From positions 1 through 42,037 of the IMG/VR virus record IMGVR_UViG_3300047443_000148: a DNA stretch of 42,037 bases; one strand, given 5' to 3'. Below the pieces are notes generated by a model. That model had not been told where the DNA came from. It saw only the letters and a program-made list of their open reading frames with translations, and did not search any database. The stretch comes from a virus. A program made the position numbers and the translations under genes. This document shows positions 30,935-38,151 of this stretch, one piece after another; position 1 is the stretch's first letter, and each line of letters begins with the position of its first letter.

Positions 30935-31579
30935 TCAGCCCTGCGAGACCATCGCCCAGATGCCCTCAGCGGTCTGCTGAGTGGCGCCCGGCGGGAGGGT
31001 CACACCCTTCGCAGCGAGAGCCGCAACGAGCTGCGGGTCAACCGCCGGAGCGGCGACAGGAGCCGGGCTACCCCAGGCGGGAGCGGCAGGCGCGGCAGGA
31101 GCAGGGGCTCCCCACCCACCGGTAGCCGGAGCGGCGGGCGCGGCGGCAGGCGGCTGCTGGCCCCACGCGGGTGCCTGTACGGCGGGCGTAGGAGGGGCGG
31201 CCTGCTGGAACTGGTTCCGCGGGTTGGCGGCGAGCCAGGCTTCGGCCTTCGCGACGTCCTCGGCGGTGTGCGCCAGGAGCAGCCACGGGGCGTTGCCCTT
31301 GGTGTTCTCGCCCTGGCCGAGGGTGCCGAGGACCATGCCGTCCGGAACGGCCGTCTTGATCTGGGTGACGAGGGCCGTCGGGAAGACGAGTCCGTTCTCC
31401 CAGACGCGGCCGTCGTTGAGCCGGACGACCTTCGCGGCGACCGCGTCAGACTCGCCGTGCTGGGTCGGGACGGCGGTCTTCAGCTCGGTGGGGAAGAAGA
31501 GGAGCAGGGCACCCTTGCTCTCGGCCCAGACGATCTTGTCGTCGGGGTTGGCAACTGCGGGCTGGTTGAACTGGGACAC
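30935..31579 (-). CDS. Ala/Pro-rich protein with globular N-terminus, 214 aa
   Basis: GTG at 31579 with an AGAGG site. Residues 1-115 look globular, alpha/beta, with W-A-E-S-K-G-A-L-L-L-F-F and V-L-G-T-L-G-Q-G-E-N-T-K-G-N-A-P-W. Residues 120-180 are a flexible linker made of A, P, G, W and Q repeats, and the last 35 form a small helical unit ending W-A-M-V-S-Q-G. The layout, a core plus Gly/Pro linker plus short tail, resembles ssDNA-binding or recombination accessory proteins, and the nuclease gene upstream supports that idea. It is not a recognisable OB-fold SSB, so the function is left open. Confidence 0.7.
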   Translation of the reverse strand: MSQFNQPAVANPDDKIVWAESKGALLLFFPTELKTAVPTQHGESDAVAAKVVRLNDGRVWENGLVFPTALVTQIKTAVPDGMVLGTLGQGENTKGNAPWLLLAHTAEDVAKAEAWLAANPRNQFQQAAPPTPAVQAPAWGQQPPAAAPAAPATGGWGAPAPAAPAAPAWGSPAPVAAPAVDPQLVAALAAKGVTLPPGATQQTAEGIWAMVSQG

Positions 31580-31626
31580 TGTGTGAACCTCTCGGATCGG
31601 TTTACGTCTAGGGTCTGATCCTACTC

Positions 31627-31646
31627 GGCCGGTGTGACACCCGGCC
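31627..31646 (-). terminator. inverted repeat between nuclease and Ala/Pro-rich gene
   Basis: GGCCGG at 31627-31632 pairs with CCGGCC at 31641-31646. It lies in the 106-base gap after the Cas4-like gene and could be a terminator or an operator. The same gap may carry the promoter for the downstream gene. Confidence 0.45.
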
Positions 31647-31685
31647 TTGCTAGGAGTTACTTACCCGGCATCCCCGGGGTGAAAC

Positions 31686-33107
31686 CTATTTGCCGGGACA
31701 ACCTCGGACCATGTTGGTGTCCTTCTTGAGGTAGTGGTCGCAGAAACGGCAGTCATCGGCGGTCGGCTGAAGCCGGGCGGCGGCCATCTTGTCGGGGGCG
31801 TCGAACACCGTCGAGGCGACCTTCTCGACCCGGTCGAGGGCGGCCTGGGCGAGCTTCCGGTCGTACTTCTCCGTCCAGATGTGCATCTCGTCCAGGGAGC
31901 TCCCAGCGCGCGGCAGGCCGACGATCGCGACGTTCCGCACCTTCTCCCCGCCCCTCTCCGCACCGAGGCCGTAGACGTGCGCCTGGATGCGGTAGGTGGC
32001 CGACGGGCCTTCCGCCTTGAACTTCTTCAGCGACCAGGCGCCCATCACCTTCCAGTCGACGACCGTACCGTCACGGCGGTCGAGGAGGTCGGTCGTACCG
32101 CGGGGAACGGTCGGCATCCCGGTGAACACCGGAAGCTCGACGGCATACCGGCCCGTCCCGGCATCGGCGAACGTGTAGACGCTGGCCATGCCCTCGTGAG
32201 TGCACGTCCCGACGAAGGCGGCCCAGCCGTCCCCTCCGGCGTTGACCGGCGGGATCCCCATGAGGGTCATCGCGAGACGGCGGTCGCACGGGGTGCCGAT
32301 CTCACTCGGCCCCAGAGTCGTCTGCGCGGACCGGTTGTCCGAGCTCTTCCGGTTCGAATAGGCGTAGAACGTCTCCTTGATCTTCGTCGCCAGCTCCTTC
32401 GCGAGGTCGCCCATCGGCTCCCCCTTCACCGGCCCCGTATACTCCTGCGGCTGGAGGAACACCAGCGTCGGCGGGATCCACGTCTCCGGCTGGAGGAACG
32501 GGCTGAACGGCTGGAGGAACCGACTGGACAGACTCGCACCCAGCGAAAAAGGTACGGGCTCGGGCGGCAGATTCGGCAAGGGAGTCGGCGTAGTCGGCAA
32601 CGCCGGGGAGCTCGTCTTGCTCCAGTCGATTTCGGTCGCCCCACTCGCTGGCGGGAGTTCCTTCGGGGAAGAGGCCGCAGACGCAGACCCCGAGGTGGGA
32701 GCAGGCGAGGTGATCTCCTGCTGGGCGGTAACCTTCGGGATCGGACTGGCCTTTTCGTCGCCGGGCAGCAGCACGTCTTCCTGCCTCCGCGCGTGCTTCT
32801 GCCTTACGCCGCTCACCGGACACCGGTCACCTCCAAGGAGGGTTTCGTCGTGGGGCTCGAAATATCCGAGCCGGGTCAGCTTCACCTTGCGGGAGCACTG
32901 CGGGCATTGTGCGAAGTCCATACCCTCCCGGGGAACGCCCGGGTCGGAGCCGTCGGGGATCGGGCCACCTTCGATCAGGTCAGCCGGGATCTCTGCCGAC
33001 GCGTTCTCGCAGCGCTCGTTGCTGCTGTCGTAGTGCGTCCGATAGCGGAGGCTCTTGGTGGCCGCAACCTCCTTCGAACACACCCTGCACAAGTACTTGT
33101 CAGCCAT
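31686..33107 (-). CDS. Cas4/RecB-like PD-(D/E)XK nuclease with N-terminal zinc-finger pair, 473 aa
   Basis: Residues 255-473 form the nuclease. G-P-S-E-I-G-T-P-C274 is followed by D340 in G-T-T-D, then D351-W-K353 as the PD-(D/E)XK core, and C453-R-F-C456 with C470 near the end. The four cysteines are the iron-sulfur set of Cas4/AddB-type enzymes. Residues 7-33 (C-x2-C, H25, C33) and 68-96 (C-x2-C, H86, C96) are two similar zinc fingers, followed by a long Pro/Ser/Ala-rich linker (110-225). It probably resects DNA ends in phage recombination or replication. The duplicated finger is unusual for phage Cas4 proteins. ATG at 33107 overlaps the endonuclease VII stop. Confidence 0.82.
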   Translation of the reverse strand: MADKYLCRVCSKEVAATKSLRYRTHYDSSNERCENASAEIPADLIEGGPIPDGSDPGVPREGMDFAQCPQCSRKVKLTRLGYFEPHDETLLGGDRCPVSGVRQKHARRQEDVLLPGDEKASPIPKVTAQQEITSPAPTSGSASAASSPKELPPASGATEIDWSKTSSPALPTTPTPLPNLPPEPVPFSLGASLSSRFLQPFSPFLQPETWIPPTLVFLQPQEYTGPVKGEPMGDLAKELATKIKETFYAYSNRKSSDNRSAQTTLGPSEIGTPCDRRLAMTLMGIPPVNAGGDGWAAFVGTCTHEGMASVYTFADAGTGRYAVELPVFTGMPTVPRGTTDLLDRRDGTVVDWKVMGAWSLKKFKAEGPSATYRIQAHVYGLGAERGGEKVRNVAIVGLPRAGSSLDEMHIWTEKYDRKLAQAALDRVEKVASTVFDAPDKMAAARLQPTADDCRFCDHYLKKDTNMVRGCPGK

Positions 33108-33567
33108 CCTCGCGATTCTCCTCGTGTATCGCTACGATGCCAAGCCGCCTCGCGGGCGGGTTCAGCAAGTAGGTGACGATCCGGCGGGCCGCTTCCACGT
33201 CGTCCCGGAGATGCCCGAGAAGATCGTTGCACGGGCGGCAGCAAAGCCCCCTCGTGAGGCCGGTCCGGTGATCGTGGTCGACCGAAAGGTTCCGGGTCGC
33301 ACCGTTGGCCCGCTGGCAGATCGCGCACACCCCGCCCTGAGCGAGATAGATCCTGCCGTACTCACCCGGCTTCAAACCGTACACCTTCTGGACGCGCCGC
33401 TCGTGCGCACCGGACTTCTTCAACCGGCTGGCCTGCCGGTTGTGCGTGGCGCAACGGGGCCCTGGAGCGCCCTGCACGACGGGCCGGGGGAACTTCGGGT
33501 AGGGCAGACCGCGACGCTCCCGTTCGGCCCTACAGTCCTTGCACTCCGGATTGCGGACGGGGGTCAT
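33100..33567 (-). CDS. endonuclease VII-like Holliday junction resolvase, 155 aa
   Basis: ATG at 33567 with an AAGGG-like site; longer frames have none. The C-terminal half shows the HNH/endonuclease VII signature: Y-L-A-Q-G-G-V-C-A-I-C, then S-V-D-H-D-H-R-T-G and G-L-C-C-R-P-C-N-D-L-L-G-H. Four cysteines hold zinc and the D-H-D-H segment is catalytic. The N-terminus adds C-K-D-C and a basic region. It resolves branched DNA before packaging and pairs naturally with the Cas4-like nuclease downstream. Confidence 0.9.
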   Translation of the reverse strand: MTPVRNPECKDCRAERERRGLPYPKFPRPVVQGAPGPRCATHNRQASRLKKSGAHERRVQKVYGLKPGEYGRIYLAQGGVCAICQRANGATRNLSVDHDHRTGLTRGLCCRPCNDLLGHLRDDVEAARRIVTYLLNPPARRLGIVAIHEENREDG

Positions 33568-33728
33568 CGGTCGCCCTTCTTCGGGTGTACGTGGGTGGCG
33601 AGCTCGCGGCGGGAGCGGAACAGCTTCCGGCAGACGCCGCACGGGTAGTCGGACGTCCAGTCGAGATCGGACTCCTGGCTCCAGTTCGGCGGGTACGGGG
33701 TGACCGTCACCTTCGACTTATCGCTCAT
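33564..33728 (-). CDS. C2H2 zinc-finger protein, 54 aa
   Basis: ATG at 33728 overlaps the end of the regulator gene, and its stop overlaps the endonuclease VII start. The C-terminal half reads C-G-V-C-R-K-L-F-R-S-R-R, then E-L-A-T-H-V-H: a single C2H2 finger with an unusual H-x-H spacing. The N-terminus is polar with Trp residues. Probably a DNA- or protein-binding accessory. Confidence 0.65.
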   Translation of the reverse strand: MSDKSKVTVTPYPPNWSQESDLDWTSDYPCGVCRKLFRSRRELATHVHPKKGDR

Positions 33729-34641
33729 CTTCCATCACATCCTCAAAGGTAGCGTCCAGGGCCGACAGCAGCCGGGCCAGGACCTGCTTGCGGGGGGCGT
33801 ACCGGCCGCTCTCCCAGTGGTGGCAGTGACCCTTCGTCAGGCCGAGGTGGGCCTCCAGGCCGCGCTGGGAGAAACCGTGCCTCATGCGGAGAACCTTCAG
33901 CTTCCGGCCGTCGAACTTCCGGTCGGTCGGTGCGACCACGCGGCACGGCTCACACAGCGGAATGTCCTCACGCTCGTGGATCAACGCGCCGTCGGGGGTG
34001 CCGCACATCCCGGTCCACTCGGGGATGGCCTCGGGATCGTCGATGGTGTCGCCGTCCCAGCACTTTGACGGGGCGTAGCCGAGCTGGGCCGACCGCCTGA
34101 TCGAGTACGTCTTGCCGTACTTGCTGATCCCCACATCGTACGGATCGACGCCGAGCAGCTTGTCGTACAGCGCTTCGATGTCGCGAGCCGTCTTGGCGAT
34201 CAGGAAGTGCACCGGCTTGCCGGGCTCCTTCTGGCCGGTGAGGATCCGCTGCAACCACGGGGAGTTCTTCAGGTGGTCGAGCTCTACGGACAGCCAGGTG
34301 TATGTGAAGCCGTCCGCCCTCAGGGCCTGTGCCCGGCGCTGCGTACCGAGGAGCGGCACCCTCGCCGACAGGTTGCCGTCGTCGACGAACCGAAGCCTGC
34401 GAACCTGCTCGTAGGTGGTGCGGTTCATTCCGGCATCGTCGAGGCGGATCTGCCGGGACAGGGCGTCGCGGGTGACGTCGATCTGGGCGGCCATCACCTC
34501 GAACGACATGCCGCGGGCCTGGAAGCTGCGGATCTTCGACCGGGCTCGCACGGTTTCGGCGCTGTCGGCCGCCATGCGGGAAGGCCTCCCCGTCTTGCGG
34601 AGGTATTCCCACCGGCGTTCCTGTTGGATCGTGCCGCTCAT
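33718..34641 (-). CDS. HTH regulator with C-terminal XRE domain, 307 aa
   Basis: The first 75 residues hold a helix-turn-helix (M-S-F-E-V-M-A-A-Q-I-D-V-T-R-D-A-L-S). The middle contains C-W-D-G-D-T-I-D-D-P-E-A and a C-G-T, C-E-P-C set that may bind zinc. Residues 250-303 form an XRE-like HTH: L-K-V-L-R-M-R-H-G-F-S-Q-R-G-L, then H-L-G-L-T-K-G-H-C-H-H-W-E-S-G-R-Y. This two-HTH layout recurs in actinophages and points to a transcription factor. Whether it is a lysogeny repressor is unclear, since no integrase is present. Confidence 0.75.
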   Translation of the reverse strand: MSGTIQQERRWEYLRKTGRPSRMAADSAETVRARSKIRSFQARGMSFEVMAAQIDVTRDALSRQIRLDDAGMNRTTYEQVRRLRFVDDGNLSARVPLLGTQRRAQALRADGFTYTWLSVELDHLKNSPWLQRILTGQKEPGKPVHFLIAKTARDIEALYDKLLGVDPYDVGISKYGKTYSIRRSAQLGYAPSKCWDGDTIDDPEAIPEWTGMCGTPDGALIHEREDIPLCEPCRVVAPTDRKFDGRKLKVLRMRHGFSQRGLEAHLGLTKGHCHHWESGRYAPRKQVLARLLSALDATFEDVMEDER

Positions 34642-35042
34642 TCACCCTCGTCGATGTAGTTGGGGTCGTAGCCCTCGGTGTGCTCGACCTCGCGAGTGGC
34701 GTAACCCTGGGCGTACTGGCCGAGGAGGTCGACGGCCTCGTCGTCGGTGGTGCCATAGAACAGTTCGTAGGCCTCGGCGTCGGTGAGGCCGAGCAGCTCC
34801 TTGCCGACGATGAAGTACCGGGGGTCGACCCCCAGGTCCCGGGCGATGACCGCCCTCGCCACGTCCGCGCTGGGGAGGCGGGGGGCCGCGAAGTGGATGG
34901 CCCATCCGGCGACGCACCGCCTGGTGCCACACGACGGGCTGGAGGTCTCCCAGTCAGCTTGGTCGTGGGTCTCGGGGTGGGCAACGATCTGGTCGAGGAC
35001 CTTCTGGCGCAGGTCGAGGAAGACCTTGCTGTTGTCGGCCAT
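34638..35042 (-). CDS. conserved actinophage-type protein, 134 aa
   Basis: ATG at 35042 follows AGGAG. The core T-R-R-C-V-A-G-W-A-I-H-F-A and L-L-G-L-T-D-A-E-A-Y-E-L-F-Y-G-T-T-D recurs in actinophage proteins of unknown role. The C-terminus is acidic. It overlaps the regulator gene, so the two are probably made together. Confidence 0.7.
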   Translation of the reverse strand: MADNSKVFLDLRQKVLDQIVAHPETHDQADWETSSPSCGTRRCVAGWAIHFAAPRLPSADVARAVIARDLGVDPRYFIVGKELLGLTDAEAYELFYGTTDDEAVDLLGQYAQGYATREVEHTEGYDPNYIDEGE

Positions 35043-35054
35043 GGGGTAGGGCTC

Positions 35055-35147
35055 CTACTCGGCTCGTTGTTCCTGGCAGTTCAGACAGACGAGGTACCAC
35101 GCTCCGGCGATGTACTGCCGGATCCAGCAGTGGCCGGGACAGGCCAT
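35055..35147 (-). CDS. tiny zinc-ribbon peptide, 30 aa
   Basis: ATG at 35147 follows AAAGGAG at ideal spacing. C-P-G-H-C at the start and C-L-N-C near the end form a plausible four-ligand zinc site. It is too short for many gene callers, but the ribosome site and cysteine spacing argue that it is real. Confidence 0.6.
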   Translation of the reverse strand: MACPGHCWIRQYIAGAWYLVCLNCQEQRAE

Positions 35148-35164
35148 GGGCTTCTCCTTTCCGG

Positions 35165-35234
35165 TCCTCCCGGCGGGATTCGAACCCGCATCTGCCGATT
35201 AGGTCGGCGCTCTGCTCAGTTGAGCTACAGGAGG
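35165..35234 (-). tRNA. tRNA-like gene with shortened anticodon arm
   Basis: Acceptor (35228-35234 with 35166-35172), D stem GCTC/GAGC and T arm (GCGGG, TTCGAAT, CCCGC) are canonical. Only 19 bases lie between the D stem and the T stem. They fold as GCCGA/TCGGC with a five-base loop CCTAA, or as a four-pair stem with a seven-base loop whose centre is CTA. Base 26 is absent. It is a degenerate tRNA, or an amber-reading tRNA if the loop is opened. CCA is not encoded; the discriminator is A. Confidence 0.6.
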
Positions 35235-35361
35235 TGGGCCCCGGCGGACTGGGAGGGTGGTGTGCCTTCACCTTCCGGCCTGCCGGGGGTGTTTCGCTTA
35301 CAACCACAGTATGCCTCCGGGTATCCCCCAGGAAACATCTTCGTGGTCACGGAACGGTAAC

Positions 35362-35390
35362 GGCCCCCTCCCGGAGTCGAAGAGGGGGCC
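35362..35390 (-). terminator. strong hairpin after the holin-like gene
   Basis: Nine perfect pairs (35362-35370 with 35382-35390) lie 12 bases after the stop at 35403. It is the probable end of the short membrane-protein operon. Confidence 0.7.
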
Positions 35391-35402
35391 TGACCTGGGG
35401 GT

Positions 35403-35600
35403 TTACTTGACGGCGGCCGGGCGCTGGTCGTCGCCCAGCTTCTTGACGACGAGGCCGTAGCCGGTGAGGACGGCGGCGACGCCGAGACCGCGGAGGCTGG
35501 CGCCGTCGAGGTGGAAGCCGGAGGTCGAGACGTACTGGGCGGCACCGGCGACGAAACCGGCGCCAGCGAGTTCGGCGAGACGCTTGACGTATGCCTTCAT
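35403..35600 (-). CDS. holin-like two-segment membrane protein, 65 aa
   Basis: ATG at 35600 with a GGAG site. Residues 10-25 and 36-52 are hydrophobic, separated by a short polar loop (S-T-S-G-F-H-L-D-G), with a charged C-terminal tail (K-K-L-G-D-D-Q-R). The pattern matches small actinophage holins of the r1t type. It is followed by a strong hairpin. It is not next to the amidase, so the holin role is likely but unproven. Confidence 0.65.
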   Translation of the reverse strand: MKAYVKRLAELAGAGFVAGAAQYVSTSGFHLDGASLRGLGVAAVLTGYGLVVKKLGDDQRPAAVK

Positions 35601-35603
35601 GAT

Positions 35604-35810
35604 CTACTCCAGGATGTGGCGGATCCACCAGGCCGAGAACCCGACCCAGGCGGCGGTGAAGACGTACCGGCCCACGCGCGTGCGCGTATGGAAGGTGCGT
35701 CTGGTCGTCTCTGACAGGGTAGCGTTCTGCTGCTTCGCGTGCAGGGTGTAGGTCTCGTACGCCGTCCCCGCAGCGATCAGACCGGCCCACACGGCGTCCG
35801 ATTTGTCCAT
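35604..35810 (-). CDS. membrane-associated protein, 68 aa
   Basis: ATG at 35810 has no ribosome site; TAGACT (35822-35817) stands a few bases upstream and would place the transcript start at or near the ATG, suggesting a leaderless mRNA. It has an N-terminal amphipathic stretch, a basic middle (T-R-R-T-F-H-T-R-T-R) and one membrane helix at about 48-64. It is paired with the holin-like gene and may be its partner. Confidence 0.6.
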   Translation of the reverse strand: MDKSDAVWAGLIAAGTAYETYTLHAKQQNATLSETTRRTFHTRTRVGRYVFTAAWVGFSAWWIRHILE

Positions 35811-35827
35811 GGCGCAAGTCTAGAGGT

Positions 35828-35855
35828 TTGCGAGGTAGTGCCTCGGGTATACCAT
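35828..35855 (+). promoter_or_regulatory. rightward promoter with embedded palindrome
   Basis: TTGCGA at 35828-35833 and TACCAT at 35850-35855 are 16 bases apart. Between them CGAGG (35831-35835) and CCTCG (35841-35845) form an inverted repeat. The next gene encodes a ribbon-helix-helix protein, so this may be its autoregulatory operator. Confidence 0.5.
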
Positions 35856-35889
35856 GGGTGAGACCCGACAGACTACAAAGGAGTTACCG

Positions 35890-36084
35890 ATGGCGAACGA
35901 GCTCGCAGCCCTCCGCAGCGGAGGCAAGCGCATCCGCGTACACGACGCCCAGATGGTGGTGAAGCTCCCGGCCACCGTAAAGGCCCTGGTCGAGAGCATC
36001 GGCGCCAAGCGTGAAGAGTCCGGGGCCACCGTGGTCCGCGAGGCCCTCGCCGAGTACCTGGAGAAGCGCGGCTACCGGGCATAA
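35890..36084 (+). CDS. ribbon-helix-helix (CopG/Arc-type) regulator, 64 aa
   Basis: ATG at 35890 follows AAAGGAG. The strand K-R-I-R-V-H-D-A-Q-M-V-V-K-L-P, helix A-T-V-K-A-L-V-E-S-I and second helix G-A-T-V-V-R-E-A-L-A-E-Y-L match a dimeric RHH DNA-binding fold. It is the first gene of the rightward early region and faces the leftward membrane genes. It probably represses its own promoter, whose spacer contains a small palindrome. Confidence 0.75.
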   Translation: MANELAALRSGGKRIRVHDAQMVVKLPATVKALVESIGAKREESGATVVREALAEYLEKRGYRA

Positions 36085-36129
36085 CCCGACGCATACCCAT
36101 CCCATCCCCCGAGGCACACGGAAGGCATC

Positions 36130-36414
36130 ATGCAGCGCATCACCTGGGAAGGTGACCACGCCAGGCAGACCGGCTACATCCTGGGCGAGGCCAACGGCTA
36201 CAAAGCGAAGATCGAAGTCTTCGCCATCTCGCACAGCAAGAACGTCGCAGACGCCTGGAACGCCACCCCCTGGATCCTCGCCCACCGCCTCCCCTTCCGC
36301 GGTATCGAGCGCAAGTTCGGCAACCTCGCCGACGCCCAGAAGCACGCCGAACGCTACCTCGTATACGCCTTCGACCTCATGGGGTTCGCCCCGAAGGAGA
36401 CCGACAGTGAATGA
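36130..36414 (+). CDS. hypothetical protein, 94 aa
   Basis: ATG at 36130 with a GGAAGG site. It begins I-T-W-E-G-D-H-A-R-Q-T-G-Y-I-L and continues I-E-V-F-A-I-S-H-S, with a C-terminal helix (A-Q-K-H-A-E-R-Y-L). It is a small alpha/beta protein similar in style to other actinophage early proteins, function unknown. The stop overlaps the next gene. Confidence 0.65.
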   Translation: MQRITWEGDHARQTGYILGEANGYKAKIEVFAISHSKNVADAWNATPWILAHRLPFRGIERKFGNLADAQKHAERYLVYAFDLMGFAPKETDSE

Positions 36415-36604
36415 CATCCGGTACGTCGTCAAAGAGGTCGAGAAGCCGGTCGTCGTCGGCCTTCAGGATCACGGCATGATCCGCGCCTGGGAAGTCACCC
36501 GGATCGAGGGCAACTTCGGCTGGCACATCGGCAACTACACCGAGAAGATCGCCGCCGACACCGTCGCCCAGGTGCTCGCCGGGCTCGCCGAATACGAGGT
36601 GTGA
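36407..36604 (+). CDS. hypothetical protein, 65 aa
   Basis: GTG at 36407 follows AAGGAG at proper spacing and overlaps the preceding stop. It is beta-rich, with V-V-V-G-L-Q-D-H-G-M and N-F-G-W-H-I-G-N-Y, ending in a helix. No known motif. Confidence 0.6.
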   Translation: MNDIRYVVKEVEKPVVVGLQDHGMIRAWEVTRIEGNFGWHIGNYTEKIAADTVAQVLAGLAEYEV

Positions 36605-36610
36605 CCTCCG

Positions 36611-36886
36611 ATGACCATCCTCACCCGGTTCATCGTGCAGTGCGACCCCTGCGAACGCTACCTGCCGACCGACGACAACCCCTACCTCCCGGTCACCGCC
36701 GACACCGGGGGCGCCGCCCACTTCCTCGACTTCTCGTCCGCCTACAATGAGGCGGTACGGCGCGGCTGGTGCGCGTCCCCCCTCATCTGCGGCGAGTGCG
36801 CGGCGGAATGGCGAGAGAAGGTCCTCGGTGAACCAGAAGACAGCGGGACTGTACGTGACCCTGGCGAAAGCCCTCAACGCGCTTGA
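36611..36886 (+). CDS. Cys-rich small protein, 91 aa
   Basis: ATG at 36611 with a GAGGTG-like site. C-D-P-C near the N-terminus and C-G-E-C later can bind zinc, with E-R-Y-L-P-T and an acidic tail. It is another member of the phage's set of small zinc-binding proteins. The C-terminal part overlaps the next gene. Confidence 0.6.
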   Translation: MTILTRFIVQCDPCERYLPTDDNPYLPVTADTGGAAHFLDFSSAYNEAVRRGWCASPLICGECAAEWREKVLGEPEDSGTVRDPGESPQRA

Positions 36887-36992
36887 CGCCGCCGGAGAGG
36901 ACCCGGTCATCGACATAGACCGGGTCCTGGGACTGTCCGGATGGGTCGACCGAGACCCGGAAGCGGAGCGCTGGACCGTTGTCGAAGGATAA
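36828..36992 (+). CDS. hypothetical protein, 54 aa
   Basis: GTG at 36828 with an AGAAGG site. The helix G-L-Y-V-T-L-A-K-A-L-N-A-L-D-A-A-G is followed by an acidic loop with V-I-D-I-D-R-V and a C-terminal W-T-V-V. No family. It overlaps the genes on both sides, as throughout this operon. Confidence 0.55.
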   Translation: MNQKTAGLYVTLAKALNALDAAGEDPVIDIDRVLGLSGWVDRDPEAERWTVVEG

Positions 36993-37167
36993 GAAGACCG
37001 CCCGCCGGTTGCTGTCCCCCCTGGAATCCGACCAGGAAGGGATGGCCCGGCGGGCCGACGCCATCACCGCAGCCCACGCCCTCCTCGAACGCCTCGGCTT
37101 CGAGAACTACGACATCGACGAGCTCCTCAACGTCGCGGAATTCCTCACCCGAGAGGACGAACGATGA
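36979..37167 (+). CDS. hypothetical protein, 62 aa
   Basis: TTG start at 36979 is likely, as no ATG or GTG is available and GGAG lies about ten bases upstream. The N-terminus is basic (K-D-K-K-T-A-R-R-L-L), followed by a helix with A-H-A-L-L-E-R-L-G-F and an acidic end. No recognised motif. Confidence 0.5.
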   Translation: MSKDKKTARRLLSPLESDQEGMARRADAITAAHALLERLGFENYDIDELLNVAEFLTREDER

Positions 37168-37760
37168 AAACCCCCTTCCCGAAGTACGACGCCGCCCTCG
37201 TCGCCGACATCGAACACCACCTGTCGATCGACAGGGCCACCGAACCCGACGGGTTCGGGGCCGAACCCGTCCCCGGCATGCCCGGCCTGCTCTTCACCAC
37301 CCACAAGGGCCGGTGGGGGACCCCCGCCCAGGGGAGGCGCGAATGCTCCCGGCCGATGTTCCAGATCTTCGGGGACGGCATCGGCTCCGCCATGCGCCAG
37401 TCGGTCACGCCCTGCCCGGACTGCGACGACTGGGCCCGGACCTCCCGATGCGCCGAACACCACGAACTGACCTGGAACGCGAAGACCCGCAGGTGGGACG
37501 GACGCTCCCCGGAAGGGGAAGAGCCGCCGACCCCTCGCCCGCTACCCCTCGCCCGCTACAGCTCGTCCGGCACGCTCAACCAGTCAGCCGCCTCCACCCT
37601 CGCCAGCCTGTACGAGCAGATGACGCGCGCGCTGGATCAGCACATCACCGAAAGGGCCGCGACCAGTGAACCGCCCGCCGTTCAAGTGGATGGGGAAACT
37701 CTCACCGGGCCTTCTTCGTTCGTCTTCCAGTTCGAAGAAGGGACCGCGGATGGCGTCTGA
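37164..37760 (+). CDS. hypothetical protein with Cys/His cluster, 198 aa
   Basis: ATG at 37164 with GAGAGG upstream. The middle has C-P-D-C-D-D-W and C-A-E-H-H, a possible zinc site, with W-G-T-P-A-Q-G-R-R earlier. The C-terminal third is a Pro-rich linker plus a helix (S-A-A-S-T-L-A-S-L-Y-E-Q-M-T). No family. It overlaps the next gene by eleven bases. Confidence 0.6.
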   Translation: MKTPFPKYDAALVADIEHHLSIDRATEPDGFGAEPVPGMPGLLFTTHKGRWGTPAQGRRECSRPMFQIFGDGIGSAMRQSVTPCPDCDDWARTSRCAEHHELTWNAKTRRWDGRSPEGEEPPTPRPLPLARYSSSGTLNQSAASTLASLYEQMTRALDQHITERAATSEPPAVQVDGETLTGPSSFVFQFEEGTADGV

Positions 37761-38142
37761 CCCCCGGCCGCCGACGATCCTCTCCGAGTTCGGCGAAGGC
37801 TACTGCCGCTGGTGTCACTTCGTTGAGGGACTCGGCGCCGACGGAACCTTGTACAGGCACTCCCGGGGCATCGCCGATCGCTACGGGAGCGTCCCCGATG
37901 TCTGCGACGGATCCGGGAAACCCCCGGCCAAGCTGACGCCGGTCACATCGCGGCTCGCGGCGTTCTCCACCCGGGCCCGCACCGGTACCTGCCCCGCCTG
38001 CGGGCAGACGATCACCATCGACGCCTCCGGCCGGTGGGCGATGCACGGTAAGGCGCCGGGTGCCGTGTGGTGCAGGATGTCGCAGAAAGTGTGGGTCAAG
38101 GGCGGCGCGGCGCCCCCGCTCCGGCCGCACGAACGGGGCTGA
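37750..38142 (+). CDS. zinc-finger protein, 130 aa
   Basis: ATG at 37750 was chosen because GAAGGGA lies upstream and it gives a minimal overlap; a GTG at 37666 would run deep into the previous gene. C-R-W-C-H-F with Y-R-H, and C-P-A-C-G-Q-T-I with M-H-G, look like two zinc fingers. The rest is basic, ending in a Pro/Arg tail. It is the last gene before the control region at 38152-38242. Confidence 0.6.
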   Translation: MASDPRPPTILSEFGEGYCRWCHFVEGLGADGTLYRHSRGIADRYGSVPDVCDGSGKPPAKLTPVTSRLAAFSTRARTGTCPACGQTITIDASGRWAMHGKAPGAVWCRMSQKVWVKGGAAPPLRPHERG

Positions 38143-38151
38143 TCCAAATCT

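Noticed and set aside
35235-35361. Possible small genes between the tRNA-like gene and the holin-like hairpin
   Set aside because: The short leftward frames here run through the tRNA-like sequence, lack ribosome sites and have no recognisable composition.
37666-37749. Upstream GTG start for the 130-residue zinc-finger protein
   Set aside because: It would overlap the preceding gene by over 90 bases without a ribosome site, while ATG at 37750 has one and a normal short overlap.
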